Positions 40,855 to 43,719 of a DNA stretch of 43,719 bases are shown here, one piece after another (positions within the stretch are counted from its first letter, which is position 1; every line of letters starts with the position of its first letter). Under the pieces are notes generated by a model. That model did no database searches and was not told where the DNA came from. It was given only the letters and a program-made list of their open reading frames with translations. This stretch comes from CAYLJJ01 sp964384025 (lineage in GTDB: Bacteria; Myxococcota_A; Bradymonadia; UBA7976; UBA1532), in the NCBI GenBank assembly GCA_964384025.1, contig CAYLJJ010000057.1, positions 1 through 43,719 on the forward strand. The letters run 5' to 3'. The position numbers and the translations under genes were made by a program.

Positions 40855-43200
40855 TCAGCCGAAAGGGTTCTTTAACCCACTCTTCTCAAAGGGGTTCTTG
40901 AGATCATTATTGGGTGGCTTCTTTCCAGGCTGTCCTTTGCCTGGAGTTTTTCCTCCCTTGCGTTTCTTTCTCTTTAACTTGAGCTTGACTTTGGGAAGGG
41001 CACCGCTCCCTTTTTCTAAAGCTTCTGGATCCACCTCATGCTCAAGATCATGATAGTTTTTGGCTTTGAGGGTATAGGTCACCTTCTCGTTGATTTGAAG
41101 CCCAACAGGGGTCTTTCCCAGATCCTTCTCTCCCATGAAGACCCGAGCCCTGGGCCTACTCTCCAGGAGGAAGGCTACCATCTTTCGAGGAGGGGGGGCG
41201 GGCTGAGCATCAGGAGCGAGAGCAGCATCAGGAGAGGCCTTAGCGATAGGCTTAAGCCCCATGTCGGGTTTGGGGGGCTTCAATGCCTGATCTTTAGGTG
41301 CTACCGCTTTGGACTTGCTTCGGCGAGTTCGGGAGATCTTGCTGTTACCGGGTGACTCTTTAAGGAAAAAGAACCAATAGCCTCCCCCTCCCAAAACCAA
41401 AACCAGGAGGGCCAAGAGACCATAAAGCGTCCTTCGGCTGGGGGCTGGTTGTATCTGAGGGTGGCTGCGGCTGACTCGAACCTCTGCGCTGCTCTCTGTA
41501 GAAGGGCGAACGGGAGAGAGGGCCGCAAAGTCCGCAGCTGTAGCCAGAGCCGCAGGAGGCAGCCTGGGTTTGTTGATGCTTTCATCCAACTCCTCGTCGA
41601 TCGCGCTCATGATCTCATCGGGGTGAAGCGGCACTGGAGGCTTAGAGCTAAAGCGAGGAGGCTGAGGATCCTGCGGATCCTGCGGGAAGAGCAGAGGCTC
41701 GGGGGCGAGAGGGTCCAACTCAGGAGCAAGAGAATCCTGTTCAGCTGAGAGTGGATCTGGGTAGGAGTCTTGGAAATTGGAGCGTTCCGGCTCCTCATTG
41801 ACACCCGCCACGGCGTTCATCATAGCTGCAGCGAGATCATCTGCGGGTGCTGGGTTGGGAGTGGGTACAAAAGGAGCCGGAGGAGCTGGAGGAGCCGGAG
41901 GAGCTGGAGGAGCTGGAGGAGCTGGAGGAGCTGGAGGAGCTGGAGGAGCTGGAGGAGCTGGGAAAGGGTTCTCCATGGAGCTGGCAGCGTCTCTTAAGGC
42001 TACCGCCAGATCACGAGAGTCCAAGGCCCCTGTAAACATCAGGGGCTCAGGGACTCGATCCATATCATCTTCTTCCTCAAAGCTCTCTGTGAAGCTGGCC
42101 AAGATGTCCTGAGGCATCTCCCGCATCACCGTGCGATCTTCATCATCCTCCTCCTCCTCCATATCCACATCCATGAAGTTGGCCAGGATATTGGGGTTGG
42201 CGATGACAGTGGAGATTTGGCGACCTCCGCCGAAGGGCTTTTTCTTGGGCGCAGGCTCCTGGGGCTTTGTGCTCTTGATCACTGAGGCCAAGGCGGTCGC
42301 CAACGCTCTTAGATCTGAGTAGCGTTGGAGGACCTCCTTGCTGAGACAGCGGTGGATCACCTCGCTCAGTGCCTGGGGCGTGTTTTGAGTCCTCTGAGTG
42401 ACCGGGGTTGGGCTGCCGTTGGCGATAGCCGCCAAAAGCTGATCAGGAGTAGCTCCAAAGAAGGGCAGCGCTCCTGTAAGGAGCTGATAGCCGATGATCC
42501 CCAGGGTGAATTGATCAGAGGCCTGTCCTACTGGTCGGCCCAGAGCCTGCTCTGGGCTGAAATATTTTGGAGTCCCGATGATGATCGTGCCATTGAGGGT
42601 GTCTTGCACCCCAAACAGGTCTGGCGCACCCGCGTCTACAATCTTGACAAAGTCCCCCCCTCCCTGCTTCTCCACCAAAAAGACATTCTCTGGTTTGAGG
42701 TTGGCGTGAGGACGGCCAGCGCGATGCAGGGGCGCCAAGGCGCTACAGAGTTGGAAGAGGATATCCGCTGTTCGTCGAGGTCCCAAGGGTCCCGAGCGCT
42801 CTAGGAGGTTCTTGAGCGTCTCTCCCTTGAGGTACTCAGTGACGATAAAGGTTGTACCGTCCGCGTCCCTGGAGGCTCCAAAGACGATAGCGATCTTGGC
42901 ATGCCGCAGCTTAGCGATGCTCTTGGCGGACTTGAGCAGCTCATCTCCATGCGTAGAAGCTACATCGGGATGCACGATCTTGATCGCGACAGCTTGGTTA
43001 GAGCGCTGATCTAATCCCTGGTAGACCATGCCGATCTCACCAGAGCCGGTGATAGATTTGAGGAGAAAGCGTCCCCCTAAAGTTCGCCCCAAGAACGGAT
43101 CGGTGCCCATGACCGGATCAGGTGAGAGCGGGGCCCCGCAGGTTGTACAAGCGACATTCTCTTGATGATTTACAGTCTTACAGTGTGGGCAGATGTTCAA
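40855..43200 (-). CDS. Zinc-ribbon Ser/Thr kinase-like protein (probable pseudokinase) with PEGA domain
   Basis: An N-terminal zinc ribbon (Cys4, Cys7, Cys18, Cys21) leads to a kinase fold (about 42-305): Gly loop GSGEIG, Lys74 in VAIKIV, and SPEQALG all present. The catalytic HRD is His165-Ala-Asn167 (HANLKPEN), the alpha-C Glu position is Ser91, and DFG is DAG (189-191). It therefore probably lacks phosphotransfer. A Pro-Pro-Ala repeat linker, a membrane helix (LYGLLALLVLVLGGGGYWFFFL) and an extracytoplasmic PEGA domain with a basic C-terminus follow. 781 residues. It may bind ATP or partners as a regulatory scaffold. It heads the operon with the TPR-PEGA protein and giant lipoprotein. The Asn codon is AAC in the sequence. 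Confidence 0.88.
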   Translation of the reverse strand: MNICPHCKTVNHQENVACTTCGAPLSPDPVMGTDPFLGRTLGGRFLLKSITGSGEIGMVYQGLDQRSNQAVAIKIVHPDVASTHGDELLKSAKSIAKLRHAKIAIVFGASRDADGTTFIVTEYLKGETLKNLLERSGPLGPRRTADILFQLCSALAPLHRAGRPHANLKPENVFLVEKQGGGDFVKIVDAGAPDLFGVQDTLNGTIIIGTPKYFSPEQALGRPVGQASDQFTLGIIGYQLLTGALPFFGATPDQLLAAIANGSPTPVTQRTQNTPQALSEVIHRCLSKEVLQRYSDLRALATALASVIKSTKPQEPAPKKKPFGGGRQISTVIANPNILANFMDVDMEEEEDDEDRTVMREMPQDILASFTESFEEEDDMDRVPEPLMFTGALDSRDLAVALRDAASSMENPFPAPPAPPAPPAPPAPPAPPAPPAPPAPPAPFVPTPNPAPADDLAAAMMNAVAGVNEEPERSNFQDSYPDPLSAEQDSLAPELDPLAPEPLLFPQDPQDPQPPRFSSKPPVPLHPDEIMSAIDEELDESINKPRLPPAALATAADFAALSPVRPSTESSAEVRVSRSHPQIQPAPSRRTLYGLLALLVLVLGGGGYWFFFLKESPGNSKISRTRRSKSKAVAPKDQALKPPKPDMGLKPIAKASPDAALAPDAQPAPPPRKMVAFLLESRPRARVFMGEKDLGKTPVGLQINEKVTYTLKAKNYHDLEHEVDPEALEKGSGALPKVKLKLKRKKRKGGKTPGKGQPGKKPPNNDLKNPFEKSGLKNPFG
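41873..41962 (-). repeat. Ten 9-nt tandem repeats coding Pro-Pro-Ala
   Basis: The plus strand shows GGAGCYGGA repeated ten times with C/T exchanges in the first units. The kinase-like frame reads it as a PPA-type linker. Unit length is a multiple of three, so copy-number change would alter length, not frame. Confidence 0.92.
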
Positions 43201-43343
43201 TGGGCATCCCTCGGGGCTGGGCTTTCAGATATAACATCGACTTCATCCTGTCACAATACGAGGGCGTTGGAGAATGAAGAAGAATCCATAAAAAAAGCTT
43301 TGACTTTCTCAGAACTCTATGTGAAAAAGCGCTCCGCCATCGA

Positions 43344-43427
43344 GCGAAGGTGGTGAAATTGGTAGACACGCTAGGTTGAGGGCCTAGTGGCAGCAATGTC
43401 GTGGGGGTTCGAGTCCCCCCCTTCGCA
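43344..43427 (+). tRNA. tRNA-Leu(GAG)
   Basis: An 84-nt gene with acceptor pairs GCGAAGG/CCTTCGC, anticodon stem CTAGG/CCTAG around TTGAGGG (anticodon GAG, reading CTC/CTT), a long variable arm (class II) and T arm GGGGG-TTCGAGT-CCCCC. CCA is not encoded. It faces away from the kinase-like gene, about 144 bp from its start. Confidence 0.93.
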
Positions 43428-43430
43428 CAT

Positions 43431-43469
43431 AACCCCATCGAAACTCAAGTTTCGATGGGGTTTTTTTTT
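43431..43469 (+). terminator. Rho-independent terminator after tRNA-Leu
   Basis: Near-perfect 15-bp stem (arms 43431-43445 and 43448-43462, CCCCATCGAAACT on the left) with a 2-nt apex, followed by seven or more T. A strong terminator, 3 nt after the tRNA. Confidence 0.95.
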
Positions 43470-43574
43470 ACCCCATTGTTGCTGCACTCAGTCTAGCAAC
43501 AAAAGCTCACGCTTCCTGAACACAGTCTATGAAGTATAGTTGTCCAGTTTAGAAATTGTGGGGGGGTCTCTGCT

Positions 43575-43719
43575 TTAGGGCTGGACTGGAGCAAGAGGCT
43601 CTACAGACATCGGAATAGGGGCAGGCTTAACCGGAGCAGGTACCACAGGGGCAGGCTTAACCGGAGCAGGTACCACAGGAGCAGGCAGAACAGGAGCTTG
43701 ATTAACAGGAGCAGGGAGA
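43575..43719 (-). CDS. 3' end of a proline/alanine/valine-rich protein, truncated by window edge
   Basis: The frame is open from the window edge to a TAA at 43575-43577 (minus strand). It reads PAPVNQAPVLPAPVVPAPVK and further PAPV-type units, ending EPLAPVQP. This is the low-complexity tail of a larger protein beyond the window, such as an exported or membrane-spanning Pro-rich protein. No domain can be named. Confidence 0.65.
   Translation of the reverse strand, partial: LPAPVNQAPVLPAPVVPAPVKPAPVVPAPVKPAPIPMSVEPLAPVQP
43618..43677 (-). repeat. Two 30-nt direct repeats coding PAPV-type units
   Basis: 43618-43647 and 43648-43677 are identical 30-mers, each coding ten residues of the PAPVVPAPVK type. 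In-frame tandem duplication. Confidence 0.9.

Noticed and set aside
41871..41965. Possible CRISPR array from the periodic repeats
   Set aside because: The repeat has no spacers, unit length is 9 nt, and it is coding. No CRISPR array was seen anywhere in the window.
41777..42112. Plus-strand open frames of Gly/Ala or Glu repeats
   Set aside because: They are shadows of the 9-nt repeat inside the kinase-like gene.
43300..43323. TTGACT and TATGTG upstream of tRNA-Leu as -35/-10
   Set aside because: Spacing is 12 nt, too short for a sigma-70 promoter.

Overview
The window looks like chromosome of a didermic, pilus-bearing bacterium of the Myxococcota / former Deltaproteobacteria type. This rests on gene content: a zinc-ribbon Ser/Thr kinase-like protein with a PEGA domain, a TPR/PEGA protein, lipoproteins with the four-cysteine D-x-D-C motif, VCBS/FG-GAP propellers, a MopE-like calcium motif, a sigma-54-type pilA promoter and a roadblock protein. 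No 16S or other phylogenetic marker is present, so the placement is an inference. Most of the window is moderately GC-rich with tightly packed genes. Three patches are visibly AT-rich and look foreign or fast-evolving: about 12.6-13.7 kb, 14.83-15.03 kb and 16.07-17.59 kb.

Layout. 1-2.2 kb (+): 3' end of a lytic transglycosylase and a tandem GYF_2-like protein. 2.2-6.9 kb (-): one transcription unit with a membrane sulfatase-family protein carrying a MopE-like motif, a TlpA-like thioredoxin lipoprotein, ExbB and ExbD, followed by a roadblock protein and a DUF547 protein. 6.9-7.8 kb: a palindrome-rich control region, a sigma-54 promoter, pilA and two tandem terminators. 7.9-12.5 kb (+): two tandem YfhO-family membrane proteins overlapping by 4 nt. 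12.5-13.7 kb: AT-rich island with DUF2975 and a YozG-like HTH regulator. 13.7-14.8 kb: divergent cobalamin adenosyltransferase and DarP/YjgA. 15.0-17.6 kb (+): a chimeric exported protein with tail-fibre-like repeats and two LamG domains. 17.6-22.8 kb (-): a membrane protein with an HExxH gluzincin-like domain, a TolB-like propeller protein and a NamZ/DUF1343 muramidase. 22.9-25.5 kb (-): a Cpx-like set (CpxP-like protein, response regulator, histidine kinase). 25.5-28.9 kb (+): a 2TM protein, a truncated pyruvate kinase homologue, two unknown proteins and a cyclophilin. 28.97-31.4 kb (-): FeoA, a CMD protein and a B12-binding radical SAM protein behind a Fur-box-like site. 31.5-35.5 kb (+): a lipoprotein, a GspH-like pseudopilin fused to a large C-terminal domain, a lipoprotein with a related domain, and an FKBP-type isomerase. 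35.5-43.2 kb (-): a kinase-like / TPR-PEGA / giant Ig-VCBS lipoprotein unit. 43.3-43.7 kb: tRNA-Leu(GAG), its terminator, and the proline-rich tail of a gene that runs off the end.

Most genes concern the cell envelope and surface: peptidoglycan turnover (transglycosylase, NamZ), energised envelope transport or motility (ExbBD), pili, surface glycans (YfhO), exported adhesin-like proteins, folding of exported proteins and envelope-stress signalling. The observations most worth following are the kinase-like protein that lacks the catalytic Asp and alpha-C Glu and heads a surface-lipoprotein operon; the pseudopilin-passenger fusion whose passenger resembles a domain in the neighbouring lipoprotein; and the nested palindromes upstream of the sigma-54 promoter of pilA. 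All family assignments come from reading motifs by eye, without database searches.
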